A DNA stretch of 64,000 bases from Bifidobacterium subtile (GTDB lineage: Bacteria; Actinomycetota; Actinomycetes; Actinomycetales; Bifidobacteriaceae), in NCBI RefSeq assembly GCF_000741775.1, contig NZ_JGZR01000003.1, forward strand, positions 124,001 to 188,000. The letters are read 5' to 3'. The notes below the pieces were generated by a model. It was not told where the DNA came from. It worked only from the letters and a program-made list of their open reading frames with translations, and did not search any database. Of this stretch, positions 1-9,064 are shown piece after piece. Both the position numbers and the translations under genes were made by a program. The stretch's first letter is position 1; the number at the start of each line of letters is the position of its first letter.

Positions 1-78
1 GGCGTGCGCTTCGATGTGGTCAGCATTCTGCTTGAGGCAAGCGGTCCGAGCGTGCGCTATATTCCCGAGGCGTTCTAA
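1..78 (+). CDS. yraN: YraN/UPF0102 family protein, C-terminal end (partial)
   Basis: The first 25 codons read in frame to a TAA stop at 76-78 and encode a tail (RFDVV...VRYIPEAF) typical of the end of YraN/UPF0102 endonuclease-like proteins. The stop overlaps the comM ATG (TAATG), so the two genes are translationally coupled. YraN-comM-dprA is a common bacterial gene order, which supports the call. The 5' part lies outside the window. Too little sequence is present to judge catalytic residues. Confidence 0.7.
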   Translation, partial: GVRFDVVSILLEASGPSVRYIPEAF

Positions 79-1610
79 TGGCTATCGGCGGCGCTCTGTC
101 GGTCGGCCTGATCGGGCTCAAGGCTTTCGTCATCCAGATACAGTCCTTCATCTCGCCCGGCCTGCCCTACTTCTCCATCATCGGACTTCCCGATGCTTCG
201 CTGAGCGAGGCCCGCGAGCGCGTGAAATCAGCCTGCCAGGCGAGCGGTTTCTCCTGGCCGCAGACACGCGTCACCGTCAATCTCTCGCCCGCCTCGCTGC
301 CCAAGCGCGGTTCCTCGCACGATTTGGCGATAGCCGCTAGTGTGCTCGCCGCAGCGGGCGCGATAGACGCCGAGTCCTTGGTCGACACCATCGTGCTGGG
401 CGAGGTCAATCTCGACGGCACAGTGCTGGCGATCAACGGCCTGCTGCCGATCATGCTGCATGCCAAACAGCACGGTTTGCGCCGCATCATCGTGCCGCAC
501 GCCAACGAGGATGAGGCCAGACTGGTCGGCGGGCTGGATACGGTCTGCGTGCGCCACGTCGGCGAGCTTATCGAGATGATGGGCGGGCATGCGAAGTACC
601 AGCTGGCTCCCGAGCGCCGAGGCGAGGCGCACGACTTGTCGCATGGCAATCAGGCACCGATCGAACCGCAGGATATGAGCGAAGTCGTCGGACAGGAGCA
701 TACGAAATGGGTGCTGCAGGTGGCTGCAGCCGGCGGGCATCATGTGCTGATGACCGGGCCGCCGGGCGCAGGCAAAACCATGCTCGCCTCGCGCCTGCCC
801 GGCATCATGAGCCCGCTCGACGATGCGGAACAACTCGAAGTCGCTTCCATTCGCTCCTTGTGCGGAACATTGGGAAGTCATGGCATCAGCGATATACCGC
901 CATTCGAGGCGCCGCACCATACAGCGTCGAACGCCGCGCTGGTCGGCGGAGGCTCGGGAGTCGCTCAGCCCGGCGCCATCACGCGGGCGCATCGCGGCGT
1001 CCTGTTCATGGACGAGGCGCCTGAATTCTCTCCTCGGGCGTTGCAGACGCTGCGCGAGCCGCTGGAATCGGGATATGTAGCGCTGTCGCGTGCCAAGGGA
1101 ACCACATATTATCCGGCGCGTTTCCAACTGGTCATGGCAGCAAATCCCTGCCCGTGCGGCTTCGGATATGGCGACGGGGAACGCTGCACGTGCCGGGAGA
1201 AGGACCGGGTGCGCTATTTTTCGCGTCTGTCCGGGCCGATTCTCGACCGCATCGATATCCAGGTGGAGGTGCCGCCTGTCGAGCGGATAACCGGTCAGCT
1301 TACGGCGCAAGGCGCGTGCAGCCGGGATATGCGCTTGGCGGTATCCAAGGCACGTGCGGCAGCGAGGGAGCGTTTCCGCGAGCGGCATTGGGGCTGCAAC
1401 GCCCAAGCGGGAGGCACTTGGCTGCGGGAGAACACCTCGCGACAGGCCGTTGAGCTGGTCAACCAAGCCTTGGAACGCAAACGGCTGAGTCTGCGCGGTG
1501 CTGACCGCGCCATGCGCCTGGCGTGGACGCTCGCCGACCTCGAAGGCAAGGACTCCCCGGGCAAATCCGAAATGATGCAGGGCATCGCGCTGCGTACGAG
1601 GCTGTCATGA
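78..1610 (+). CDS. comM: YifB/ComM family Mg-chelatase-like AAA+ ATPase
   Basis: A 510-residue protein, full length for the ComM/YifB family. ComM is known as a hexameric helicase that promotes branch migration during natural transformation. The N-terminal Lon-S5-like domain covers roughly residues 1-170. The Walker A motif GPPGAGKT is near residue 226 and the Walker B motif VLFMDEAPEF near residue 308. A Cys cluster of the form NPCPCGFG...CTC near residue 355 is the family's zinc-like motif, and a C-terminal Mg-chelatase domain follows. The start overlaps the yraN stop, and the stop overlaps the ATG of the dprA N-terminal frame (ATGA at 1607-1610), indicating an operon. Confidence 0.93.
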   Translation: MAIGGALSVGLIGLKAFVIQIQSFISPGLPYFSIIGLPDASLSEARERVKSACQASGFSWPQTRVTVNLSPASLPKRGSSHDLAIAASVLAAAGAIDAESLVDTIVLGEVNLDGTVLAINGLLPIMLHAKQHGLRRIIVPHANEDEARLVGGLDTVCVRHVGELIEMMGGHAKYQLAPERRGEAHDLSHGNQAPIEPQDMSEVVGQEHTKWVLQVAAAGGHHVLMTGPPGAGKTMLASRLPGIMSPLDDAEQLEVASIRSLCGTLGSHGISDIPPFEAPHHTASNAALVGGGSGVAQPGAITRAHRGVLFMDEAPEFSPRALQTLREPLESGYVALSRAKGTTYYPARFQLVMAANPCPCGFGYGDGERCTCREKDRVRYFSRLSGPILDRIDIQVEVPPVERITGQLTAQGACSRDMRLAVSKARAAARERFRERHWGCNAQAGGTWLRENTSRQAVELVNQALERKRLSLRGADRAMRLAWTLADLEGKDSPGKSEMMQGIALRTRLS

Positions 1611-3561
1611 ACAGCGGCGATGGCATCGCGCCCGACAGCGCAGGCACCCCAAACGATCAAAAATCCACTGCAACCAGACAGTCCGGTGCAATGAGGCCGG
1701 AAGGTGGCGCAACCAGTCAGACGGACGTCGCGTACAGTCATGAGAACACTGCGCACAGCCATATGAGCATCGCAGACAGCCCTGCGACCACTGCACCGAG
1801 CAGTCAGCCTACGATTTCGCCACCTGATACCGAGACGCTTGCCCGAGCCACGCTCACCTTCTGCCTTGATGGCGCAGACGCCTGATGTTCGCCCTGCTCA
1901 AAGGCGCGGAGAGCGCACAGTCGGTGGTAACACTATTCCGTGATGCCACAGTGGACGGCATGTGCGCGAACTCCAGCGCCGTGCCGAATCGTGACTCGCC
2001 GTACTCTGACACGTCGCACTCCGACACGCTGCACTCTGGTTTGCCGTACTCTGACCCTGAGCGCCTTGGCACCGTGCAATTGGGCACAGCAGGTTCTCAA
2101 GGTTCCGGTGCGCCGAACCTCGCCGCAAGCAACCCTGATACGTTGAAAGTCAGCACGTCGAAAACCAGCGCTCACGCCAGACGCGAGCTGGAATCTCTCT
2201 TCGCCATGGGCATCGCGCGATGGGGACGCAGCGTCGACCATCGCGGCATGCGGATTTTTCGTCGCACGCTGAATCGGTGGCTGTCTCGTTTCCTGCAATT
2301 GCCCGGCTATGATCCGCAGCTGCTCTCGGACTGGTTCACGATGGAGGGCAGCCAATGGATCATCGCGCCGCACAGTAAATATTGGCCGAGTCAGCTGGCT
2401 GATCTATCCACGCGCAAGGATTGGGCGGCACCATTGTGTCTGTGGGGATATGGAACGCCATCAAGCCTTGTCGCCTGTCCTAAGCCGATAGCGATTGTCG
2501 GCTCGCGCGGAGTGAGCGAATACGGGCGAAGCGTCGCGCATGACATAGCTCTGCAAGCGGCGGCTGATGGTCATATTGTCGTTTCGGGCGGCGCGTTCGG
2601 CACGGATGCGGCTGCGCATTGGGGTGCGCTCGAAGCCTCGCGCCGCGACGACATCGGAGCCGGCACCACTGTCGCGGTGTTCGCCGGAGGATTGAACCAT
2701 ATCGGTCCACAGCGCAACGAGCGCCTGTTCGAAGCCATACTCGCCAACGGCGGAGCGCTTGTCAGCGAGCTGTGCCCCGGCACAGTGCCTGAAGCGCGGC
2801 GCTTCCTGCTACGCAATCGGATCATCGCCGCCCTGTCCTCGACGGTTGTCGTGGCACAGGCCCGAGCTCGCTCCGGCGCACTCAACACCGCGAACTGGGC
2901 GGCGGAGCTGGGGCGGGAGGTCTACGCGGTTCCTGGCGGCATCGACTCGCCGGACAACGCCGGATGCAACGCGCTCATCCGCGATGGCAAAGCCGTCATT
3001 CTGTGCTCGACGCATCATATCGATGAGCTCTGCCATAAACGGCATGAGCGATTTGCACCAGAAACGGAGTCCTCGGAACCAACCGAATTCGGCACATCGA
3101 CCGATTCGGACGAACAGACAGATCGGACGGGCCAGCTGCATCCCGGCAACTCCAACGACGAACCTGCAACCGACGCCGGTCCCAAGGAAGTCGAGGCATC
3201 GCGCCGATACGAGTCGGTGCGCACCGCCATACGGCGATGCCGACGCCGAGGGCTGGCCGCCGAACCTAACGCCATCTTCTCCATGCTCGTCGGCGACAAC
3301 GCGTCCGGGCACAATGCCACAAGTTCCTCGACCAGCGCCGATGAAGAAGCTGGCCGGCAAAGCGCATCATGCGGAATCGCGACATTCGCTCAACTCACCG
3401 AAGCGCTTGGCGAAATGGAACTGATGGGGATGGTCGAATTCCATAAGGGCGCGATCCGCATCTCTCGACAATCGGACAAAGAGTCCGGCAACAGCTGCGA
3501 CGCCAGCCGTTCCAACGACGCCAGCCAACGATGCCCAGCTGATAAGGAGAAGCAATCATGA
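1607..3561 (+). pseudogene. dprA: DNA-processing protein DprA, split by a probable single-base deletion near 1882
   Basis: DprA loads RecA onto incoming single-stranded DNA. Two frames are needed to read it here. Frame A (1607-1885, 92 aa) starts at an ATG overlapping the comM stop and ends in TLARATLTFCLDGADA. Frame B (1885-3561, 558 aa) starts MFALLKGAES and carries the Rossmann core: SRGVSEYGRSVA, the SGGAFGTDAAAHWGAL segment near residue 230, and GRN-type residues further on. In relatives ADA and FALLKG lie in one reading frame; one extra base in GCC-TGATG would give A-L-M-F-A. The frames meet as TGATG, so re-initiation could still make the core. Frame A and the first 100 residues of frame B are Ser/Asp/Thr-rich with degenerate YSD/HSD repeats. 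A sequencing error is possible. Confidence 0.75.
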
Positions 3562-3896
3562 CCATGCTATGCGCAAGTGCAGCTGTAGCCAAAAGCCCTG
3601 CAATTCCAACGGTTTCTGCCGTGCAGCAGCACTATTCACAAATCATGCGGCGGCAGAGGAAAGAATTGAGCGGCACACTGCGTTCACAGACGCTATATTC
3701 AGGGCCATCGCGCTCATATCGGCATGACCAAACGTGCGCACCATCGCATTCTTGCGCACGCACCTCACAGCACCCCTATGAAGGCGTGCCGACATCCAAT
3801 GATGAAATCAATGACGTGCCATGCCAACACAAACGCAAACGCGATCGAGCGTACAAGCCGGCGCGCCGCCATCAGGGTGCCGAACGCACCTCACTC
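3562..3896. other. intergenic stretch without recognisable gene
   Basis: This lies between the convergent ends of dprA (+) and the MGMT gene (-). Short open frames exist, but none resembles a known protein. I see no strong hairpin with a T-run. Confidence 0.5.
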
Positions 3897-4235
3897 CTAC
3901 CATTGGCAGCGCTGCAAGTCGACCAGCCAGCCGTCCTCGCCGGCGTTGGCATGGCTTTTGGCGGGCGGAATGAAGGACACGCCTTCATTCTCCAACAGCG
4001 CACGCTGGCGTTCCGGGCCGCCGAAGGCGAATCCGGGAGCAAGCGAGCCGTCGCGGAAGACCACGCGATGGCAGGGAATGACGCCCGGCTCCGGGTTGGC
4101 ATGCAAGGCGTAGCCGACGATTCGCGCATTGCGGGGGTTGCCGGCCAAGGCCGCCACTTGGCCATAGGTCGCCACCTTCCCCGTCGGAATGCGGCGGACA
4201 ACATCGTAGACACGACTGCTGAAGGATTCGCTCAT
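3897..4235 (-). CDS. short MGMT/Ogt-family methylated-DNA-cysteine methyltransferase-like protein
   Basis: About 112 residues, only the C-terminal DNA-binding/methyltransferase domain. The sequence shows [20 protein letters not shown] and the acceptor motif PCHRVV, then a GG-rich wing near the end. In true alkyltransferases the Cys of PCHR takes the alkyl group from O6-alkylguanine; Atl/YbaZ proteins have Trp there. With Cys present this may be an active repair protein despite lacking the N-terminal domain, or a sensor that recruits excision repair. I prefer ATG 4235, preceded by AGGG; a GTG six codons upstream (4253) has no Shine-Dalgarno (SD) sequence. It is transcribed divergently from the FAD-protein gene. 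Confidence 0.8.
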   Translation of the reverse strand: MSESFSSRVYDVVRRIPTGKVATYGQVAALAGNPRNARIVGYALHANPEPGVIPCHRVVFRDGSLAPGFAFGGPERQRALLENEGVSFIPPAKSHANAGEDGWLVDLQRCQW

Positions 4236-4355
4236 GACCCTATTATCGGCCACCGGCTAGAAAACGCGATGCCGGTTCGCGCCCGACAAGCCAAACGCGC
4301 CCGGACGCGCGGCAAACCGGCCCCGCGAGTCCTGCCGTGTGCAAGAATCGTGGGT

Positions 4356-6476
4356 ATGAGTCCCGAACATGTGGAAGAAATGTACGACGCGATCATCGTG
4401 GGTGCCGGAGCCGCCGGACTGTCAGCAGCCCTAGGGCTGCTGCGCTCACCCGCGATGCAGGCGGCGCGGGAGAACGGCGTGGAGCCGAAGATCCTGGTGA
4501 TCTCCAAGCTGCAGCCGCTGCGCTCGCACACTGGCTCGGCCGAAGGCGGCATTGCTGCGACTCTGGGCAACGTCGAGCATGACGATTGGCATTGGCACTA
4601 CTATGACACCGTCAAAGGCGGCGATTGGCTGGTCGATCAGGACGCCGCACAGGTGCTGGCGCAGTACGCCCCTGAAACCGTCATCAACCTCGAACGCTCC
4701 GGGGCCGCGTTCTCCCGAACCGCAGACGGGCATATCGCCCAGCGGCGTTTCGGCGGCCACACCGCTGATTTCGGGCATGCGCCGATTCGACGCGCCGCGT
4801 ATTCCGCTGATCGCGTCGGGCATCAGATTCTGTTCGCACTATGGCAGCAGTGTGTGGCGAACGGCGTCGAGTTCGCCGAGGAATGGGTCGTCACCGACCT
4901 TGTGTTGGACGAGCCGTTGACCGCCGTGCAGGGCGTCGTCGCCTTCGATACGCATGCGGGCGAAGTCCATGCGCTGCACGCGAGGACTGTTGCGCTTGCC
5001 ACCGGCGGCGCAGGACGGCTGTTCCATACCACGACGAACTCCTGGGACCTGACCGGCGACGGCATGGCGCTTGCGCTTGAGGCCGGATTGCAGCTTGAGG
5101 ACATGGAGTTCATCCAGTTCCACCCTACCGGGCTGGCCCACAGCGGCATACTGCTCTCCGAGGCGGTCCGTTCCGAAGGCGGCGTGCTGCGCAATGCGCG
5201 AGGCGAGGCGTTCATGCAGCAATATGCTCCCGAGCACGGCGATCTGGCCGCACGCGACGTTGTGAGCCGCGCCATCTTAGACCAAGTCGACCGAGGCCTA
5301 GGCGTGCCGGATCCCAAGGACCCCAACGGGCCGCACGATTGCGTATGGCTCGATATGACCGGTATTCCGACCGAACATATGCAGCAGAGTCTGCCGCAGG
5401 TGCTTGAAACCATTCATACCTATGCAGATCTCGATCCGAGCCGGGATTATGTGCCGATCAAACCGACCGCTCACTACACGATGGGCGGCATCCCCATCAG
5501 CCTCGATGGCGAGGTGTACCGCTGGCATGAAGGCGCGCGCAGCATCATCCAAGGGCTATACGCCGCTGGAGAATGCTCCTGCGTCAGCGTGCATGGGGCG
5601 AATCGCCTGGGCGGCAACTCGCTGCTCGATGCCTGCCTGTTCGGCAACCGTGCTGGAGCTGCCATCGCGCGGAAGATCATGCAGCCAATCACGGACGAAG
5701 GCGATGCTGATGCTGTGGTTTGCGATGCACTCAGCGACGCACCCGACGACGCACCCGACGATGCGGATACGAGCGATTCCTCTGCAGCCGCGGGCCTATC
5801 GCATGCCATCGCGACTGATGGTACAGATGCGAATGGGCTGGCAGTCGCCAAAGGAGGTAATGCCTCGGATAATATTGGCGAAGATCTGGTCGGCATAGCC
5901 GCCGAACGTCGCCGAACGGACGTGCAGCGGCTTCTGGCGCAGGATGCCGGCACCACCGGGTCTCATCAGTCCGGACTTGCTCACGGGCACAATGCCAATA
6001 GCATCGGCGAAGCTGCCGGCACCGACCCCGCAGTGCCCGCAGCTTCGCGCGATCCAGACGTTAAACCCGCCGAGCATCCCGATGGCAACCCTTACGAGCT
6101 GATGTCCGAACTCGGCGAGGTGATGGAAAGCGCCCTCGCCGTGCGCTGCGACGCGCACAGCATCGAGATCGCCCGCACATGGCTGCATGATACGGCATCG
6201 CCGCGCACACAGGCTCTTCGCAGCCATGCGCCGACGGCAACGTTCAATCAGGAGCTCATTGCGATTTGGGAGGCGCGGCATCTGACGACGCTTGCCGATG
6301 CCGTGCTGCGGGCTTCCGATGCACGGCATGAGTCGCGCGGCTCCCTGTACCGCTCCGATTTCACCGAACGCGACGACGAGCATTACCTTGCTCATTCCAT
6401 GACTGCAACCGGCTCGGATGTACTGTGGCAGCCCGTGCATATCCTCGACATGCCGCCGCAGGCACGCACTTATTAG
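4356..6476 (+). CDS. frdA: fumarate reductase/succinate dehydrogenase-type FAD-binding subunit
   Basis: A 706-residue flavoprotein. The FAD-binding [10 protein letters not shown] motif begins near residue 14, and [11 protein letters not shown], the FAD-linking region of the family, is near residue 58. The catalytic-domain hallmarks [23 protein letters not shown] and the C-terminal [18 protein letters not shown] are all present. The iron-sulfur partner lies 139 bp downstream, so an SdhA/FrdA role fits better than L-aspartate oxidase, the main alternative. No membrane-anchor genes follow, so a soluble or loosely attached two-subunit enzyme is inferred. A long Asp/Ala-rich insert between the flavin domain and the C-terminal helical domain (roughly residues 450-580) makes it longer than the usual ~600 aa. 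The start is uncertain: ATG 4380 also fits. Confidence 0.85.
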   Translation: MSPEHVEEMYDAIIVGAGAAGLSAALGLLRSPAMQAARENGVEPKILVISKLQPLRSHTGSAEGGIAATLGNVEHDDWHWHYYDTVKGGDWLVDQDAAQVLAQYAPETVINLERSGAAFSRTADGHIAQRRFGGHTADFGHAPIRRAAYSADRVGHQILFALWQQCVANGVEFAEEWVVTDLVLDEPLTAVQGVVAFDTHAGEVHALHARTVALATGGAGRLFHTTTNSWDLTGDGMALALEAGLQLEDMEFIQFHPTGLAHSGILLSEAVRSEGGVLRNARGEAFMQQYAPEHGDLAARDVVSRAILDQVDRGLGVPDPKDPNGPHDCVWLDMTGIPTEHMQQSLPQVLETIHTYADLDPSRDYVPIKPTAHYTMGGIPISLDGEVYRWHEGARSIIQGLYAAGECSCVSVHGANRLGGNSLLDACLFGNRAGAAIARKIMQPITDEGDADAVVCDALSDAPDDAPDDADTSDSSAAAGLSHAIATDGTDANGLAVAKGGNASDNIGEDLVGIAAERRRTDVQRLLAQDAGTTGSHQSGLAHGHNANSIGEAAGTDPAVPAASRDPDVKPAEHPDGNPYELMSELGEVMESALAVRCDAHSIEIARTWLHDTASPRTQALRSHAPTATFNQELIAIWEARHLTTLADAVLRASDARHESRGSLYRSDFTERDDEHYLAHSMTATGSDVLWQPVHILDMPPQARTY

Positions 6477-6615
6477 TTTTCGTGCTCATTAGTCCGTACT
6501 CGTTTGGCACTGTTCGGTTACCATCATCCCCTCATCGTTGCCTTCGGCAACCTGACCGAACCCCATGGCAAAATAGTGACGTTAACAAGTGCGGCAAGGC
6601 AAGAAAGGCGTGCGC

Positions 6616-7662
6616 ATGGGCGGCATAGGCAATGCTACGGCGACGGTCACGATACGGGTGAAACGCTTCGCGCCGCGACCCGAGCGACCGAACCGCAGCG
6701 CCGTCACCGCCTTGCGAAAGCCCGCATCGCCTTTCGGCTCGACGCGCAAACGACCTCGTGGCAAGCAGTGGAGCCAGGAATACACATTGCGCGTCCACCC
6801 GCATGATACCGTGTTGGACTGCCTGCTCATCATCAAACGCACACTCGATCCCACGCTTGCATTCCGCTACTCCTGCGGGCACGGCATGTGCGGCTCGGAT
6901 GCGGTCGCCGTCAATGGCACGCCGACGCTGCTGTGCACGGCAAGAATATCCGACTACGCGAAACAGCTGCCGCAAAACACGCAAAACGAAGGGTTTCGGC
7001 GCACTGCAACGGTCAATCGCTCCGCAGCAGCAACACGCGGCTTTGCCGCGTCGGGCGGCAACGTCACAGAAACGAACACCACAGAGACAACTGAGGATAC
7101 GGACGCAAACTCAGTCAGCGCTACGGATGCCAATGCGACCGTCGTTGCCGCCGAAGGCACGGTCGCACCGACGCCGCTCGCGCCCGATCTCGGCATCATC
7201 GAGCTTGCGCCGCTGCCCGGATTCCCCGTGCAGCGCGATCTAATCGCCGACATCGACCCGATACTCGACCAGATCAAACGCCTTCAGCCCTACTTGCAGG
7301 CCGACGGTAAGCTCGCCACCACGCGAGAAGGCAAGGTCGATGTCTTCGAATACTTGCAGAAACCCGAACAACTGGCCAAATACGAGCTGCTGAGCAACTG
7401 CATCGCCTGCGGCGTGTGCGAAGGCAGCTGCCCGGTGTTCGCCGGCGGCGAGGCCTTCATCGGTCCTGCCGCACTGGTTATGGCATCGCGCTTCCTCAAT
7501 GATTCGCGCGACGACGCGGCCCAGCAGCGGCTCGATGCCATCGACACCGCCGATGGCATCGCCGCATGTCAGTCGGTGCGCGCATGCGGCCGCCAGTGCC
7601 CACGCGGCATCGACGTCGGCGAAGAAATGTGGCAGCTCACCACCGCCGTGCGCGAGCGCTGA
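6616..7662 (+). CDS. frdB: fumarate reductase/succinate dehydrogenase-type iron-sulfur subunit
   Basis: A 348-residue partner of the upstream flavoprotein. The N-terminal ferredoxin-like domain has the [2Fe-2S] motif CGHGMCGSD...LLC; Asp at the third ligand position also occurs in E. coli SdhB. The C-terminal domain has CIACGVCEGSCPVF and CQSVRACGRQCPRG for [4Fe-4S] and [3Fe-4S] clusters. A Thr/Ala-rich linker of about 70 residues separates the domains and is longer than usual. I chose ATG 6616 because AAGAAAGG lies upstream; GTG 6589 is in frame without a good SD. The pair would pass electrons between a low-potential donor or quinone and fumarate/succinate. Confidence 0.85.
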   Translation: MGGIGNATATVTIRVKRFAPRPERPNRSAVTALRKPASPFGSTRKRPRGKQWSQEYTLRVHPHDTVLDCLLIIKRTLDPTLAFRYSCGHGMCGSDAVAVNGTPTLLCTARISDYAKQLPQNTQNEGFRRTATVNRSAAATRGFAASGGNVTETNTTETTEDTDANSVSATDANATVVAAEGTVAPTPLAPDLGIIELAPLPGFPVQRDLIADIDPILDQIKRLQPYLQADGKLATTREGKVDVFEYLQKPEQLAKYELLSNCIACGVCEGSCPVFAGGEAFIGPAALVMASRFLNDSRDDAAQQRLDAIDTADGIAACQSVRACGRQCPRGIDVGEEMWQLTTAVRER

Positions 7663-7754
7663 ATCGCCAAAGCTGCAGTGCGGCACGGCACAGCCCGACG
7701 CCCTAGGCCACGCAAATGCCAGCTGAAACCCTGTCAGTATGCTTGGGAATCCTG

Positions 7755-7959
7755 TATCTACGTTGTATGTAGCGTTAAATCGGCCTTGCGAAGGTCTATC
7801 TGCGTTATGTGTAGCGCTATCTCTTGGAGAGCCGAGTATTGGGTGGCCGGAAACCGCCATTTTCAGCCAGCGATACTCGAGGCACCAAGGAATTAACGCC
7901 TCACACAACGCAGATAGACCTCCGCAGCACCCCAATAACGCTACACACAACGCTGATAG
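7755..7959. repeat. ~205-bp nested palindromic intergenic element, copy 1
   Basis: This is a large imperfect palindrome. The outer arms contain GTAGCGTTA on the left and TAACGCTACA on the right. The inner arms AGGTCTATCTGCGTT (about 7791-7805) and AACGCAGATAGACCT (about 7906-7920) pair. The core begins and ends CGAGTAT/ATACTCG around CCGGAAACCGCCATTTTCAG. A second copy at 57442-57650 has the core in reverse orientation. No open frame is shared. It lies between two + strand genes, downstream of frdB. Confidence 0.8.
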
Positions 7960-8070
7960 CCCATGCGAGCGCAAATCGACTCTTCATATTGTGCCGTGCG
8001 AGGCTTACAGTGTGCGGCATACCGAAATCACGCGCCGCGGATGCGTAGCTTTTTGCACGCTACCTCGAAG

Positions 8071-8126
8071 CTGCCGTATGAAATATACCGGAATCGACCC
8101 CTGAAACGTTACATTTCATACGGCAG
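8071..8126. repeat. 14-bp perfect inverted repeat in the promoter region of the O-methyltransferase gene
   Basis: CTGCCGTATGAAAT (8071-8084) and ATTTCATACGGCAG (8113-8126) are perfect inverted repeats separated by 28 nt. They sit about 110 bp upstream of the ATG at 8240. There is no trailing T-run, so an operator or palindromic element is more likely than a terminator. Confidence 0.6.
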
Positions 8127-8239
8127 ACCCGGTGTACCGTACGTTCGAACACGGTCAGTCAACACGAAGAATCATCATTAGGCAGATTTTCGCCATATCC
8201 GCGGCACATTCCGTCCGCATGCCGGTAGAGTAGGGAGTC

Positions 8240-8914
8240 ATGGATAAGACGTCGTACACCAATCTCGCGAAAATGTGGGAGCTCGCCGAGGACCGTGCGT
8301 TCTCGCACCAGTCCGAGGACATGAACGCCGTGCGCCGGCACGCCGAGGAATCAGGCTCCCCTCAGGGCACAGCCCAGCAGGCCGAACTGCTGAATCTGCT
8401 CGTGCGGCTTGTCAAGGCTTCCTCGGTGATTGCGGTCGGCACCGGGTCGGTCGTGGAGACGCTGCAGCTGGTCCGCGGGCTCGAAGGGCGCGGGCAGCTG
8501 ACGGCAGTCGACTCCTCGGCGCAGGGCATCAGCCTGATTCGTTCGCTGTTCACCCGGCTCGATGACGTGACGCAGACCACGCTTCGCGCCGTGAATGCCC
8601 CGGTCGAGGTGTTCCTGCCGCGTCTGAACGCTGGGACCTACCAATTCATCGCCGTGTGCGGCGAGGCCGGGAACTACGCCGCGGCCTTCGAGCAGGCGCC
8701 CCGTCTGCTCGGCGAGCATGGCATGATCGTCTTCACGGATGTCATGGCGCTGGAAGGCCCCGAATCCAACGGCGGCGTGCTCAATCCTGCCGACCGCAGC
8801 GACAAGGCGGTCGCCATGCGCACCATGCTCGACGAAGTGCAGTCCGACGAACGCTTCATCTCAACATTCGTGCCCGTGGGCACCGGCATGCTCATCGCCA
8901 TCAAAAACGATTAG
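8240..8914 (+). CDS. class I SAM-dependent O-methyltransferase
   Basis: A 224-residue protein of the O-methyltransferase family 3 type. The SAM-binding region VIAVGTGSVVETLQLVRGL is near residue 63, followed by an acidic loop LTAVDSSA and a later FTDVMALEG strand. The first ~60 residues are helical (MWELAEDRAF...AELLNLLVRLV), as in the family. It would transfer a methyl group from SAM to a small hydroxylated substrate, which I cannot name. The start ATG follows TAGGGAG at 8231-8237. It is a monocistronic gene, convergent with the LOG-family gene. Confidence 0.8.
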   Translation: MDKTSYTNLAKMWELAEDRAFSHQSEDMNAVRRHAEESGSPQGTAQQAELLNLLVRLVKASSVIAVGTGSVVETLQLVRGLEGRGQLTAVDSSAQGISLIRSLFTRLDDVTQTTLRAVNAPVEVFLPRLNAGTYQFIAVCGEAGNYAAAFEQAPRLLGEHGMIVFTDVMALEGPESNGGVLNPADRSDKAVAMRTMLDEVQSDERFISTFVPVGTGMLIAIKND

Positions 8915-9064
8915 CCGTTTCGGGCCGCTTTATGCTCCCGGGCCGCTTTACGAGTCCGGCCGTCGGAACCATCCGTCGGGCTGGCCGCCGTGACCTCCAT
9001 AACCGTCGCGGGATCGGCTGACGAGGCTAACAATCCTCAAGTCTACAGAAAACCATACGAACGT

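Noticed and set aside
228..1466. Long minus-strand open frame across comM
   Set aside because: It mirrors the high-GC codon pattern of comM and has no protein-family features or SD; comM motifs are on the plus strand.
3558..4355. N-terminal 266-codon extension of the FAD subunit
   Set aside because: It overlaps the convincing MGMT gene on the other strand and lacks similarity to flavoproteins; the FAD motif starts right after ATG 4356.
7755..7959. Insertion sequence
   Set aside because: The palindromic elements contain no transposase frame and no intact transposase gene occurs anywhere in the window.
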